NCBI GenBank assembly: GCA_026391805.1
Contig: JAPLDJ010000025.1
Location: forward strand, 1-64,000
Reading direction: 5' to 3'
From: Bacteroidota bacterium
GTDB taxonomy: Bacteria > Bacteroidota > Bacteroidia > Bacteroidales > FEN-979
DNA: 64,000 nucleotides
Part shown: positions 8,667-17,409 of the stretch, one piece after another
Position numbering within the stretch: position 1 is the first letter of the stretch
How the letters are laid out: every line of letters starts with the position of its first letter
The notes under the pieces: generated by a model
Told to the model about the DNA's origin: nothing
Seen by the model: the letters and a program-made list of their open reading frames with translations, nothing else
Databases searched by the model: none
Made by a program: the position numbers and the translations under genes

Positions 8667-9836
8667 TTACTCTTCAGCATCCACGAACTCTTCCGAATCC
8701 TCGTAGACCTCCATTTTGCGTCCGAGCAACGGAAGGATCTTTCCGGCCACCAGACCCGTGAGAAATGCACAAAGGATGGTGATCAGGATCCCCCACAGCT
8801 GGCTTTGCATATGGAGCCCCTTGATGATGGGCAGGGCGGCAAGTCCGCCCATGAGGCCCGGAAGACCATGCAGGTTGGTGACGCCGCAGGTATCGATGAT
8901 CTTCATCAGCTTTTGCTGGCGCGACTGGATGATCGCAAATCCGAAGGTGGATAATCCGCCGGCCATTACACCGATGAACACAGCCAGCGTATGACTGGCA
9001 TCCATGCAGGTGGAACCGATGGCAACACCGCCGGCAAGGGCTGCATTGGCAATGTCGGCAATGCTGATCTTCTTGCGGATGGAAACGGAAACAAGATAGG
9101 TTGTCAGCGTTGAACCGCATAGGGCAAGTATGACATTCACCACGGTATGGGGCATCCTGGCGGCCGGGACCAATGCTGCGCAGAAGCTGGGCCAGAAGAT
9201 CCACAGCATCATACTTCCCAGCATCGAATACCGGTCGCTCGTGGAATCCGATTCGATCGTCTTCTCAAAATCCTGTTTGGTGGTCATGGTCAGCGCCACT
9301 CCCAATCCGAAAATGGCCCCGAAGGCATGGATGACGATGGAGCCGCCGGTATCCACCACGGCTCCGGCCTTGATCAGCCCCAGGCCTCCCTGGAGTACGA
9401 TCCATTCGTTCAGCATGTAGCAGGGAATAAACAGCATCCCCAGCAAAACATATTGCTGCATCTTCAACCTTCCCAGCACAGCCCCTGCAGCGATCAGCAG
9501 GCTGGCTGCACCGAATTCTGCAAGGATCAGCCGTTCAACTTCATTTCCGTCAGAACCATGTCCGAGGACATTACCGAGCATATATAACGGGAGAGAAATA
9601 CTGACCAGTAAAAAAGTTGCCGTTAGCGCCGAACGGCCATATTTACGGACAAATACCATGAGAAATCCAAACCCTACCAGCAGCATGGCCATGATGTGAA
9701 TGGCGCGGTTGTAATGCTGATCATCGGCGATGGCCGGGGCCAGGGATGAATTCAGGACCTCTTCGGCCTGTGAAAGAAGGGGTAATCCTGTCAAAAGGAG
9801 AAAGGTTAGCAGTGTTTTAGTCCGGCTGTTTTTCAT
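8667..9836 (-). CDS. amt: Rh-like ammonium transporter (Amt/Rh family)
   Basis: A 389-aa inner-membrane channel for ammonia/ammonium with a cleavable signal peptide (LLTFLLLTGLPLLSQAEE) and about 11 helices. The twin pore histidines are present: IVIHAFGAIFGLG at about residue 168 and GVTNLHGLPGLMGG at about 322. The second motif, with DTCGVTNLHGLPG, is closer to Rh-type proteins than to classical AmtB (which has the DDxxDVFxxHG form). No glnK/PII gene is adjacent, which is unusual for bacterial Amt and agrees with an Rh-like type. A well-matched promoter lies upstream at 9900-9931, giving a leader of roughly 55 bases. Confidence 0.86.
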   Translation of the reverse strand: MKNSRTKTLLTFLLLTGLPLLSQAEEVLNSSLAPAIADDQHYNRAIHIMAMLLVGFGFLMVFVRKYGRSALTATFLLVSISLPLYMLGNVLGHGSDGNEVERLILAEFGAASLLIAAGAVLGRLKMQQYVLLGMLFIPCYMLNEWIVLQGGLGLIKAGAVVDTGGSIVIHAFGAIFGLGVALTMTTKQDFEKTIESDSTSDRYSMLGSMMLWIFWPSFCAALVPAARMPHTVVNVILALCGSTLTTYLVSVSIRKKISIADIANAALAGGVAIGSTCMDASHTLAVFIGVMAGGLSTFGFAIIQSRQQKLMKIIDTCGVTNLHGLPGLMGGLAALPIIKGLHMQSQLWGILITILCAFLTGLVAGKILPLLGRKMEVYEDSEEFVDAEE

Positions 9837-9899
9837 AAAAAATCAGATATGATTAGTGAATTACTGAAAGAATTATACGTGATTTACTTATTTGCGGCG

Positions 9900-9931
9900 C
9901 AAAAATATTGTTATTCTCTTCACAAAACAAA
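9900..9931 (-). promoter_or_regulatory. Bacteroidetes sigma-A promoter for amt
   Basis: On the minus strand TTTG (9928-9931) is followed after 20 bases by TATTTTTG (9900-9907), an exact match to the TTTG-n19/21-TAnnTTTG Bacteroidetes consensus. The amt start codon is about 65 bases downstream. The palindrome TTTGCGGCGCAAA overlaps the minus-7 box and could be an operator. Confidence 0.55.
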
Positions 9932-10050
9932 GATTAATTATGGAGTTTAGGAGGAAGAGTTTTCAAAACCGGTATTGGCATGATAACCTTCCTTGTTTTC
10001 TTTTACTGCCACCATTATTGGTTAAAACAGACCAGTAACTACTTTTCTGT

Positions 10051-10100
10051 CTTGCCCGCAGGCAGCCTGCCGGCAGGCAGGGGCGGGCCTCGTCGCTGAA
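10051..10100. repeat. GC-rich palindromic repeat (GCCCGCAGGCAG type)
   Basis: In the 337-base gap between the 710-aa secreted protein and amt. It is made of nested palindromes (GCCCGC with GCGGGC; CTGCCGGCAG) followed by GGGCGGGCCTCGTCGC. The same 3' core recurs near 12394-12409 and, inverted, near 35418-35433. It is probably an interspersed REP-like repeat. The rest of the gap holds nothing else that I recognise apart from the amt promoter. Confidence 0.5.
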
Positions 10101-10173
10101 ACCGGTTGCCTTAGAAAGAAAAACAGGCGAATATGAGAATAAAGAATACGTAGACAGGTTTCATGGACCAGCA

Positions 10174-12306
10174 TCAGTGAGAGGCGCCCCCCAGCCAGAT
10201 AAGCCGGGCCGTCAAAGGATGTTTTTCCGCCTTATCCTTACCGGAACAATACCCTTTGATAAAATATTCTCCTGCAGGCAGTGTCCCGTCAAGTTTTATT
10301 TCCTGGAAAACTGTTCCGCGAACATGTTCGACAAGGAGTGGCGATCCAACCTGCCTCCCGGATGCATCGAAGAATGCCAGGCTGATGTCCGACCAGTCCG
10401 GGACAAATAATTCCAGGGTGGCTTTATCTGTTACCGGGTTTGGGAAAACCTTCATCTCGGCGTTATTCACATCCTTTCTGTTATCCGCAATCCCTGCATT
10501 CAACGGCCGGAGCAGCACGGCCTGGTCAAGGATCACCTCCATGGGATCAGGTCCTATTTTGGTAATGGAGTTCACATAAAGGCGGAAGCCAAAGTTTGCA
10601 GTATCATCAACATTGATTCCTTCCATGGTGTGATTGGTATCGGAGGGGACGATGTAGACAAACGGATTGCCGGGAATGGGGTGGCGTGCAAAACAATAGG
10701 CATAGAACCGGTCGGCTATAGCGGAATCTCCAACGAATTGTCGTGCACTTTTTTCCATCTGCGTATTTGTGATGCCTCCGTACCCTGCCATGTATTTTGT
10801 ACTGTAGATCGTTGCATTCGTATAGACCGACTTGCCGGTAAGCGTATGGTTCACCCCGTACGTCAAAGCAATATCATTCTCCTTTAATAGAAAATCGGAT
10901 GTTATGACATACAATGCATCATGGTTATCCCCGAGCGCATCCATTCCCTGCTGTATCGCTACAAACCCTTCAATGACCCAGGGGCTGGGCTTAAGCCAGA
11001 TCATATCATAATCTGCATGGTAGGTGTTATAGATCCCCTCCTCCAGCAATTCCAGATCCGGCAGGAGGTCAAACTCATTGATGCCGCATGACCTTGGCAG
11101 AAAGGAACGAAGCGTGAACATGGACTGCTGGGGCGTTGTTTTTGGAGTGATCCGGAGGATCTCAATGGGAGGATTGTTCACATAATCGTGCTGGGCAGTG
11201 CTGTCCTTGAAAAGCGAGATCCTGTGTGCGAACATGCCCCAGTCTGCCGCCGGGTTGACGCCAAACTGGAACATTCCTTCGGAGGGAATAATGTCAAAAT
11301 AGATATCGGCGGCAGCTATTTCCGGGACTGAAGCCAGAATTTTGCTTCTGACATCCATTGCTACAAGGCTGTCACCGGCCATTATTAAGGCGAATTTTCT
11401 TCCAAACATGGAATCCAGCGGCAAATCGGGACGCATGCGGTACAGGTTTGTCATGTCACCAAGGCTGGCATTGATCTTCGTTCGCGTGGTCGATGGGGGA
11501 AAATTGTAGAGGCGGTTCATTAGGTAACTCCGGTAACTGAAATATTTGCATTCCGGCGGCGTTCTTCCGATCAGCACCATCGCTTCATCCGCATTGAAAT
11601 TAAAATTTATGGGAACAGAGAAAAGGCTGTCCATGTTGGGCGGGGGCGGCAATTGCATGCCCAGGTAAGGAACGCCGACATTGTTTCCGTTGGCATTCGG
11701 AGTATATCCTGCCAGGCAAAAATCGATGAGGTTCTCGCTCGTGATCTCTCCCTGCTGCACTTTGTAGTCCGCATCCAGGGCCGTGGCAAGGTTTGCGGCA
11801 GCCGGGAAGATTGATCCGATTGCCGGTGCCGGAGCAACAATGACACTCAGCATAGCTTTGCTGGTGTCGTAAATAATTGTTCCCCCCATAGCATTGGCTA
11901 AAAACCCAAGTGGGGCAAAATAGATCTTTTCACTGCCGATCGTCTGAATGGATACTGGCGGCTCCATCTGGACCATCTTCAGGTTCACAAACCCCTGGGC
12001 GAAGTTCAGCCGTGCAAATGAAATAAAGCGCCCGTACTGTACGATAATGCCGTCCTGGTGAAAGATATGCGAGATGGGGTAGTAGCTTCCGCCAGAGGAA
12101 GACATGAATTTTTTCACTTCAGCCTGAGGTCCTGCCGCCGACAGGAGAAGGTACATGGAATCCGGCCGTATGGTGTCGTTAACCTTAATGGCTACCCGGA
12201 CCAGGGAATCGCCGGATGTTTCCCCTGAGTAGGAGAAGAGGGGATTCACTGCTACCATGGCCATAATAAGAATCATGTTCCATGGGATAAAAGCTTTAAT
12301 TTTCAT
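10174..12306 (-). CDS. type IX-secreted protein of unknown function, 710 aa
   Basis: Signal peptide at the N-terminus (IPWNMILIMAMVAVNPLFSYSG), then about 590 residues without a recognised domain. They include FLANAMGGTIIYDTSKAMLSVIV, which resembles the copper-amine-oxidase-N or stalk type of small domain, and a run with HTLTGKSVYTNATIYSTKYMAGYGGI. The end is a Por secretion C-terminal domain: VFPNPVTDKATLELFV, then SLAFFDASGRQV and LPAGEYFIKGYCSGK, except that about 18 extra residues (KHPLTARLIWLGGASH) replace the usual short ending. The protein should cross the outer membrane by the type IX system and stay on the surface or be released. Single gene. Confidence 0.72.
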   Translation of the reverse strand: MKIKAFIPWNMILIMAMVAVNPLFSYSGETSGDSLVRVAIKVNDTIRPDSMYLLLSAAGPQAEVKKFMSSSGGSYYPISHIFHQDGIIVQYGRFISFARLNFAQGFVNLKMVQMEPPVSIQTIGSEKIYFAPLGFLANAMGGTIIYDTSKAMLSVIVAPAPAIGSIFPAAANLATALDADYKVQQGEITSENLIDFCLAGYTPNANGNNVGVPYLGMQLPPPPNMDSLFSVPINFNFNADEAMVLIGRTPPECKYFSYRSYLMNRLYNFPPSTTRTKINASLGDMTNLYRMRPDLPLDSMFGRKFALIMAGDSLVAMDVRSKILASVPEIAAADIYFDIIPSEGMFQFGVNPAADWGMFAHRISLFKDSTAQHDYVNNPPIEILRITPKTTPQQSMFTLRSFLPRSCGINEFDLLPDLELLEEGIYNTYHADYDMIWLKPSPWVIEGFVAIQQGMDALGDNHDALYVITSDFLLKENDIALTYGVNHTLTGKSVYTNATIYSTKYMAGYGGITNTQMEKSARQFVGDSAIADRFYAYCFARHPIPGNPFVYIVPSDTNHTMEGINVDDTANFGFRLYVNSITKIGPDPMEVILDQAVLLRPLNAGIADNRKDVNNAEMKVFPNPVTDKATLELFVPDWSDISLAFFDASGRQVGSPLLVEHVRGTVFQEIKLDGTLPAGEYFIKGYCSGKDKAEKHPLTARLIWLGGASH

Positions 12307-12486
12307 GGGATTATGATTTAAGACTTTATAAAGTTAAATGAATTTTCCTGAGGAAGAGATAATTTTCCTAAAAATCTGTGAATGATGAATGCCGGGCGGG
12401 CCTCGTCGCCGCAACGCGTCTTCGCCAACTATTTTTATCGCACATCAAAAAAGCACTACCTTTACTAAAGGTTCCATGACCCCCCA

Positions 12487-14157
12487 ATGATGAAAAAGTT
12501 CCCCCGAAAATTCCTTCAGGTTTGCCTTATCCTTCTCCTCGCCACCATATGCACCCCGTACGGAGGAAAAACGCAGAACATCCCCCCAATCGGTTTTGAA
12601 ATATACGACTCTGCGGCGACCCAAGGCTATTATTTCCTGAGTCCCTATTCGAATATGCCACCGTTCGCATACGACCGCCCGCACCTCATCCTCGACCGGT
12701 ACGGCCGCATCGTTTATTACAGGATCTTCCCGGGCGGTCCGTTACAGACCCCGACCATCGACTTCAAACTCCAGCCCGACGGCCGCATGAGCTATTTCCA
12801 CATCAGCATGGTGAAGTTCCTACTCATGGACAGCACATTCATGGTGGTCGACACAATCTCATGCACGAACGGCTTTGCCACCGACCAGCACGACATGCAG
12901 GTGCTCCCCGGAGGCCATTACCTGCTTTTCGGGGAGGAAACCCGGATCATGGACCTTTCGTCCTACCACTGGTTTGGGTTCAACCACAACCAGCCGGGTT
13001 CAACAACTGCCCAAGTCTCCGGGGTGGTGATCCAGGAATTCGACGAAAACAAGAACCTGGTTTGGGAGTGGAAGGCTCATGATCATTACCAGTTCGGGGA
13101 TGTCGACCAGAAATGGCTTTCCAACGCAAACAAAGTGGATTGGACGCATGCCAATGCGGTGGAGCTCGACCACGACGGCAATGTCCTTGTTTCTTTAAGG
13201 CATTTCGACGAGGTCACAAAGATCAGCCATGCCACGGGTGATATCATCTGGCGGCTGGGCGGAAAGAGGAACCAGTTCGCCTTCCCGAACGATCCCGTCA
13301 GGTTCACCGGCCAGCACGACATCCGGAGGGTCAACGACTCTTGCATCACGATCCTCGATAACGGACAGTACACCAGTCCCGCCATGTGCCGCGGGCTTGA
13401 ATATGCGCTGGACGAAACAAATCTGATTGCAACGCTGGTATGGGAATACATCCAGGACAGTACCGAATACAGCCTTGCCTGCGGCAGCCACCAGCTCATC
13501 GCCAACGGCAATCACCTGGTCGATTTCGGCTTCCTCACCAGCACGAACCCCTGGATGGTCGTCGCAAAGCCCGACAAGTCGAAAGTGGTTGAACTTTCAC
13601 TTCCGCTCGGATACATCAGCTACCGTGCATTTAACTACGTCACCCTGCCGTGGCAGCTGAACCGGCCTGAAGTCACCTGCAGGAAGGATGCGGGGGATAT
13701 TTACCTCGATGCGGCGCCCGGCCACCCCGAATACCGCTGGTCGACGGGGGCAACAACCGCATCGATCAAAATAACCCAGCCCGGCGACTACTGGGTGTTC
13801 GTTCCTAAAGGATCGGGATACATCAGTTCGGAGCACATCCTCATCACCGACCTGGCGAATGCCTGCACGAATACGGGGATCTCACAACCTGTCCCTCCTG
13901 CTGAAACCACACTCACATCCATGCCAAACCCTGCAAGTGACAGGATCCGGGTTGTTTTCGGCCTGCCGTCCGGTTCAGACGTCCGTATTTCCCTGCATTC
14001 TTTGACGGGAAATGAAATTCCAGGTCCGGTGACGGGCCGTTATCCGGCCGGTATCCATGAAACCAGCCTCGGTGTCGCTTCCCTGGCACGGGGCGTTTAC
14101 CTGCTTTCCCTAGCGACGGATAAGACGCAGATTAACAGGAAGGTTGTTCTTCAGTAA
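12487..14157 (+). CDS. secreted arylsulfotransferase (ASST) with type IX sorting domain
   Basis: A 556-aa protein beginning with a signal peptide. The central region shows the ASST beta-propeller: HDMQVLPGGHYLLFGEE, VIQEFDENKNLVWEWKAHDHY, WTHANAVELDHDGNVLVSLRH, then FTGQHDIRRVND and ACGSHQLIANGNHLV. The repeated histidines match those that carry the sulfate in PAPS-independent arylsulfate sulfotransferases, which move sulfate between phenols. The last 80 residues (SMPNPASDRIRVVFGL, then YPAGIHETSLGVASLARGVYLLSL) are a type A Por sorting domain, so it acts outside the cell. Single gene with its own leader. Substrate unknown. Confidence 0.84.
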   Translation: MMKKFPRKFLQVCLILLLATICTPYGGKTQNIPPIGFEIYDSAATQGYYFLSPYSNMPPFAYDRPHLILDRYGRIVYYRIFPGGPLQTPTIDFKLQPDGRMSYFHISMVKFLLMDSTFMVVDTISCTNGFATDQHDMQVLPGGHYLLFGEETRIMDLSSYHWFGFNHNQPGSTTAQVSGVVIQEFDENKNLVWEWKAHDHYQFGDVDQKWLSNANKVDWTHANAVELDHDGNVLVSLRHFDEVTKISHATGDIIWRLGGKRNQFAFPNDPVRFTGQHDIRRVNDSCITILDNGQYTSPAMCRGLEYALDETNLIATLVWEYIQDSTEYSLACGSHQLIANGNHLVDFGFLTSTNPWMVVAKPDKSKVVELSLPLGYISYRAFNYVTLPWQLNRPEVTCRKDAGDIYLDAAPGHPEYRWSTGATTASIKITQPGDYWVFVPKGSGYISSEHILITDLANACTNTGISQPVPPAETTLTSMPNPASDRIRVVFGLPSGSDVRISLHSLTGNEIPGPVTGRYPAGIHETSLGVASLARGVYLLSLATDKTQINRKVVLQ

Positions 14158-14232
14158 TATTCGTCTTATTTCTATTCGGAGAAAATTCCATTACTTTGTT
14201 CCGCAGAACATAACCTTGATGACTCTGCCCGG

Positions 14233-14280
14233 TGCAGGTGATTAAAAAGGAAAATAAAATACTTTTAGTCAACACCTGCA
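14233..14280. promoter_or_regulatory. inverted repeat upstream of scpB
   Basis: Perfect 8-base arms TGCAGGTG (14233-14240) and CACCTGCA (14273-14280) enclose a 32-base AT-rich spacer. The purine-rich GGAGGAGAGG directly follows. It lies between the arylsulfotransferase stop and the scpB start and may be a terminator of the first or a leader structure of the second. Confidence 0.3.
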
Positions 14281-14317
14281 GGAGGAGAGGCCAAAAGAAC
14301 ATTTTAAATCCAACACT

Positions 14318-15097
14318 ATGACCCTGGTAACAACTGAATTCAAAAACAAGATCGGCTGGATCACAATGGACCACGATGCCAAACGCAATGCCCTGAGTTT
14401 TGAAATGCTGTGCAACCTGATCGACGCCCTCGACGAAATGCTGATGCGTAAAGCCCGGGTAGTAATCATCCGCGCCAACAAAGGCGCAAAGGTATGGTCG
14501 GCCGGGTTTAACATTGAAGAGCTGCCGCGCGACGGGCGCGATCCCCTTGCCTATGACAATCCCCTTCAGAAGGTGATCCGGGCCATTATGGATTTCCCGG
14601 CGCCGGTAATAGCCATGGCCGAAGGAAGCATCTGGGGTGGCGCGTGCAACATCGCTTTCGTCTGCGACATCGTGATCGGCACGAAAGAGACCTGCCTGGC
14701 CATCACGCCGGCCAAGATCGGTGTTCCTTACAACACCTCCGGGATCCTTCAGTTCATCGACATCATCGGGGCTCACATCGCGAAGGAGATGTTCTTCACC
14801 GCCGATCCGGTTCCTGCTGAAAAAGCCCTAGCCTTAGGCATTCTTAACCATGTTGTGCCTGTGGAGGAGCTGGAAGCCTTCACACTGAAGATCGCCGAGA
14901 AGATAAAATCCAATTCCCCACTCAGCATCCGTGTGATCAAGGAACAATTGAACATCCTCGGGAACGCCATGCCCATCTCCCCGCAAACCTTCGAGCACAT
15001 CGACATGCTCCGCGGCATGGCCGCCAACAGCAAGGATTACCTGGAAGGGCTCAATGCGTTTTATGAGAAGCGGAAGCCGGAGTTTAAAGGAGAATGA
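14318..15097 (+). CDS. scpB: methylmalonyl-CoA decarboxylase
   Basis: A 259-aa crotonase-fold enzyme that decarboxylates (R)-methylmalonyl-CoA to propionyl-CoA. It follows E. coli YgfG/ScpB closely along its whole length: GSIWGGACNIAFVCDIVIGTKE (oxyanion hole region), AITPAKIGVPYNTSGI, KEMFFTADPVPAEKALALGILNHVVPVEELE, and the C-terminal IRVIKEQL, MLRGMAANSKDYLEGLNAFYEKRKPEF. It stands alone here; mutase or CoA-transferase genes are not adjacent. A degraded copy of its last 60 codons lies at 20559-20745. Confidence 0.88.
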   Translation: MTLVTTEFKNKIGWITMDHDAKRNALSFEMLCNLIDALDEMLMRKARVVIIRANKGAKVWSAGFNIEELPRDGRDPLAYDNPLQKVIRAIMDFPAPVIAMAEGSIWGGACNIAFVCDIVIGTKETCLAITPAKIGVPYNTSGILQFIDIIGAHIAKEMFFTADPVPAEKALALGILNHVVPVEELEAFTLKIAEKIKSNSPLSIRVIKEQLNILGNAMPISPQTFEHIDMLRGMAANSKDYLEGLNAFYEKRKPEFKGE

Positions 15098-15205
15098 AGG
15101 AATGCAGGAATGCAAGATGCAGAATGCAGGATTAAAAATATTTTGCACTTTACGTTTCGCGTTTCAGACTTCAGACCTCAGATCTCAGACTTCAGACATC
15201 TCACC
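15097..15205. repeat. degenerate AATGCAGGAATGCA and CAGACTTCAGA repeats
   Basis: Just after scpB, short direct repeats of AATGCAGGAATGCA are followed by TTTTGCACTTTACG and then a run of CAGACTTCAGACCTCAGA units. Similar runs occur at 5024-5060 (CAGACATCAGAACT) and 39250-39310. They look like low-complexity intergenic repeats typical of this genome. Confidence 0.45.
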
Positions 15206-15258
15206 TGCCTTCACCAGGGCAAAAGTCAGCTAATGTTTTCGGGATTTCACAGATAGGA

Positions 15259-15290
15259 TTTGCTTCCGGCAGGCCGAAGGAATAAATTTA
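15259..15290 (+). promoter_or_regulatory. candidate promoter of the ankyrin/MBL gene
   Basis: TTTG at 15259-15262, a 20-base spacer, then TAAATTTA at 15283-15290, one mismatch from TAnnTTTG. The start codon follows 22 bases later. Confidence 0.42.
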
Positions 15291-15312
15291 TACTGATTTA
15301 AAGCCTGAAGCT

Positions 15313-17262
15313 ATGAACCCAAGATCCCTCAAAACAGGAGCCATCCTGATCGTTTCGTGGCTCTTCTCGGCAGGAAGCCCGGCTGTGACGGCACAGCCCG
15401 TTCCACCTGACACCACAAACCCTTCTTACCGCATCACGAAAGCCGTGGAAACAGGCGACATCAAGGCGGTCAAAAAACTGCTTGCCACCGATCCCTCGCT
15501 GATCAATGTAAAGGAGCCGGGGATCGACGATCCGCTGCTGGTATGGGCTGCGAGGAAGAACCAGCCTGCCATGGTCTCGTTTCTCCTCAAATCAGGCGCC
15601 GACATCCATGCCCTCAACCGGCTGGGAAGCAACGCGCTGCACCTGGCTGCCTTCACGGGCGACTATGCAATGATGGAGCTGCTGATGAAAAGCGGTGCCG
15701 ACTGGAACCTCCGGAACCAGCGTGGAAAGGTACCGGTGGATTACGTGTCGTTTGGTAAAAACCCTCACGTCTTCGAACTTTTTCTCGAAAAAGACAAGAA
15801 CATCCTGCAGGAGAAAACCCCCGACGGCGCTACACTGCTGCACCTGGCAGCCAGCGCGGGCGATACGGCCGGTTTTTCCTTCCTGCTGGACCACGGGCTC
15901 GATATCCATGCAAAAGATACCCGGGGGGTAACGGTGGTGATCTACGCGATGGACAGCAACAATCCGGGCATGCTGGATTACCTGGGGCGGATGGGAGCTG
16001 ATCTTGATACCCCGGAAAACATGGGATTCACCCCGCTCTTCATCGCTGTGATCATGCAAAACCAGGGATCTGTCCTATATTTTACTGACCGCGGGGCCGA
16101 TGTAAACCACCGGACCAACGAAGGTCTGACACCGTTTCTGATGGCGGCACAGGCCGACGCCCTTCCGATGCTCGAACTCCTTGCTTCAAAGGGCGCTGAT
16201 CCGTTGGCGGCGAATAATGAAGGAAAGACCGCCCTCCACCTTGCAGTGATGAACGGTAGCCTGTCCGTAGCAACTTACCTGTTGGGCTTGAACCTTCCTC
16301 CGGATGCACGGGACAAGAACGGGATGACGCCTCTTCACTATGCGGCCATTTACGGGTATGCCTCCATCGGCAAGGCCCTCCTGGAGAAGGGGGCCGATCC
16401 TGCCATCACCGACAATAATAAGCACGATGCCGCTTATTACTGCGAATGGTACTGCAACACAAAGCTGTGTCAGCTGCTTGTACAGAAGGATGGGGCAAAG
16501 CCTGAAGGCAAAGATCCCGTGAAGCCCCTTGCAGGTAAGCTCGGCAAGGGAGAGGCAGTAGTTCATTACCTGAATCACAGCGGGTATGCTGTAGAAACCG
16601 ACAGGTACCTCCTGGTGTTTGACTACTTCCAGCCGAACCCGGTTCCTTCTACGCCCTCGCTGCTGAACGGCCGGATCAATCCCGCCGAGCTCGGGGATAA
16701 AAAGATCATCGTCTTCGTGAGCCATGAACACACCGACCATTACGACACGGCAATCTGGGAATGGCGCAAGGCGAGACCTGATATCACCTATGTCATGGGA
16801 TTCAGGCCTGCCACCGCCCATCCCTGTGATTTTATCGCCCCGCACGAAGAGAAGACCATCGGGGATGTCAGCATCCACGCCATCCGTTCAACCGACTCGG
16901 GTGTCGGGTTCCTTGTTGAAGCCGATGGCATCGTGGTATACCATCCCGGCGACCATGCCAACAAGACCAAAGTCGTGGGACCTGAATTCAAGGATGAGAT
17001 CGATTACCTGACCGGACTGAAGAAAAAGGTCGATATCGCCTTTTTCCCGGTAAGCGGCTGTTCCTTCCCCGACCTGGAAGCCGTTAAAACCGGCAATTAT
17101 TACGTGATCGGTGAAATGAAGCCCGGGATCTGCTTTTCCATGCACGGTGACAATGCTTCGTGCTCTGCTTATTCCTGTGATATTACGAAAACTTTTTCCA
17201 GCCAGCCCTCCGCCTTCGGAACCTTCCCGGGCGACCGGTTCTTTTACAGCTCGAGGCAATAG
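15313..17262 (+). CDS. exported ankyrin-repeat / metallo-beta-lactamase fusion protein
   Basis: A 649-aa protein with a signal peptide (ILIVSWLFSAGSPAVTAQ). Residues about 40-400 are ankyrin repeats with typical units such as NALHLAAFTGDYAMMELLMKSGAD, ATLLHLAASAGDTAGFSFLLDHG and TPLHYAAIYGYASIGKALLEKGAD. After a short linker, residues about 410-649 are a metallo-beta-lactamase fold of the UlaG-like kind: VVHYLNHSGYAVETDRYLLVFDYF, metal ligands in VSHEHTDHYD, then GVGFLVEADGIVVYHPGDHAN and a final CFSMHGDN. The ankyrin part should bind a partner; the MBL part is likely a periplasmic hydrolase. Monocistronic. The combination is uncommon and no substrate can be named. Confidence 0.82.
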   Translation: MNPRSLKTGAILIVSWLFSAGSPAVTAQPVPPDTTNPSYRITKAVETGDIKAVKKLLATDPSLINVKEPGIDDPLLVWAARKNQPAMVSFLLKSGADIHALNRLGSNALHLAAFTGDYAMMELLMKSGADWNLRNQRGKVPVDYVSFGKNPHVFELFLEKDKNILQEKTPDGATLLHLAASAGDTAGFSFLLDHGLDIHAKDTRGVTVVIYAMDSNNPGMLDYLGRMGADLDTPENMGFTPLFIAVIMQNQGSVLYFTDRGADVNHRTNEGLTPFLMAAQADALPMLELLASKGADPLAANNEGKTALHLAVMNGSLSVATYLLGLNLPPDARDKNGMTPLHYAAIYGYASIGKALLEKGADPAITDNNKHDAAYYCEWYCNTKLCQLLVQKDGAKPEGKDPVKPLAGKLGKGEAVVHYLNHSGYAVETDRYLLVFDYFQPNPVPSTPSLLNGRINPAELGDKKIIVFVSHEHTDHYDTAIWEWRKARPDITYVMGFRPATAHPCDFIAPHEEKTIGDVSIHAIRSTDSGVGFLVEADGIVVYHPGDHANKTKVVGPEFKDEIDYLTGLKKKVDIAFFPVSGCSFPDLEAVKTGNYYVIGEMKPGICFSMHGDNASCSAYSCDITKTFSSQPSAFGTFPGDRFFYSSRQ

Positions 17263-17353
17263 GTGCGCTGATAAGACAAGTTATCAAAATCCGTATTACC
17301 TTTTCGTATTCCGGCGGATTAAGGAGCATTTTACATTCTATGACAAACAAAAT

Positions 17354-17409
17354 AAGTTCACATAGTGTGAACTTTTACGATTTTTTTGTATCTTTGCATG
17401 AAAGTTCAC
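17354..17409 (+). promoter_or_regulatory. HigA-type operator and start-adjacent promoter
   Basis: A perfect dyad AAGTTCAC (17354-17361), 5-base centre, GTGAACTT (17367-17374) lies upstream of higB. A third AAGTTCAC half-site is at 17402-17409, inside the first codons. Between them is TATCTTTG (17389-17396), an exact Bacteroidetes minus-7 box ending one base before the ATG at 17398. Transcription would then begin at or a few bases into the start codon, giving a leaderless message. The antitoxin probably binds the dyad to repress the operon. Confidence 0.6.

Noticed and set aside
10174-12306. Clostripain or gingipain-like protease
   Set aside because: No catalytic His/Cys pair typical of C11 or C25 peptidases could be seen; only the sorting domain is certain.
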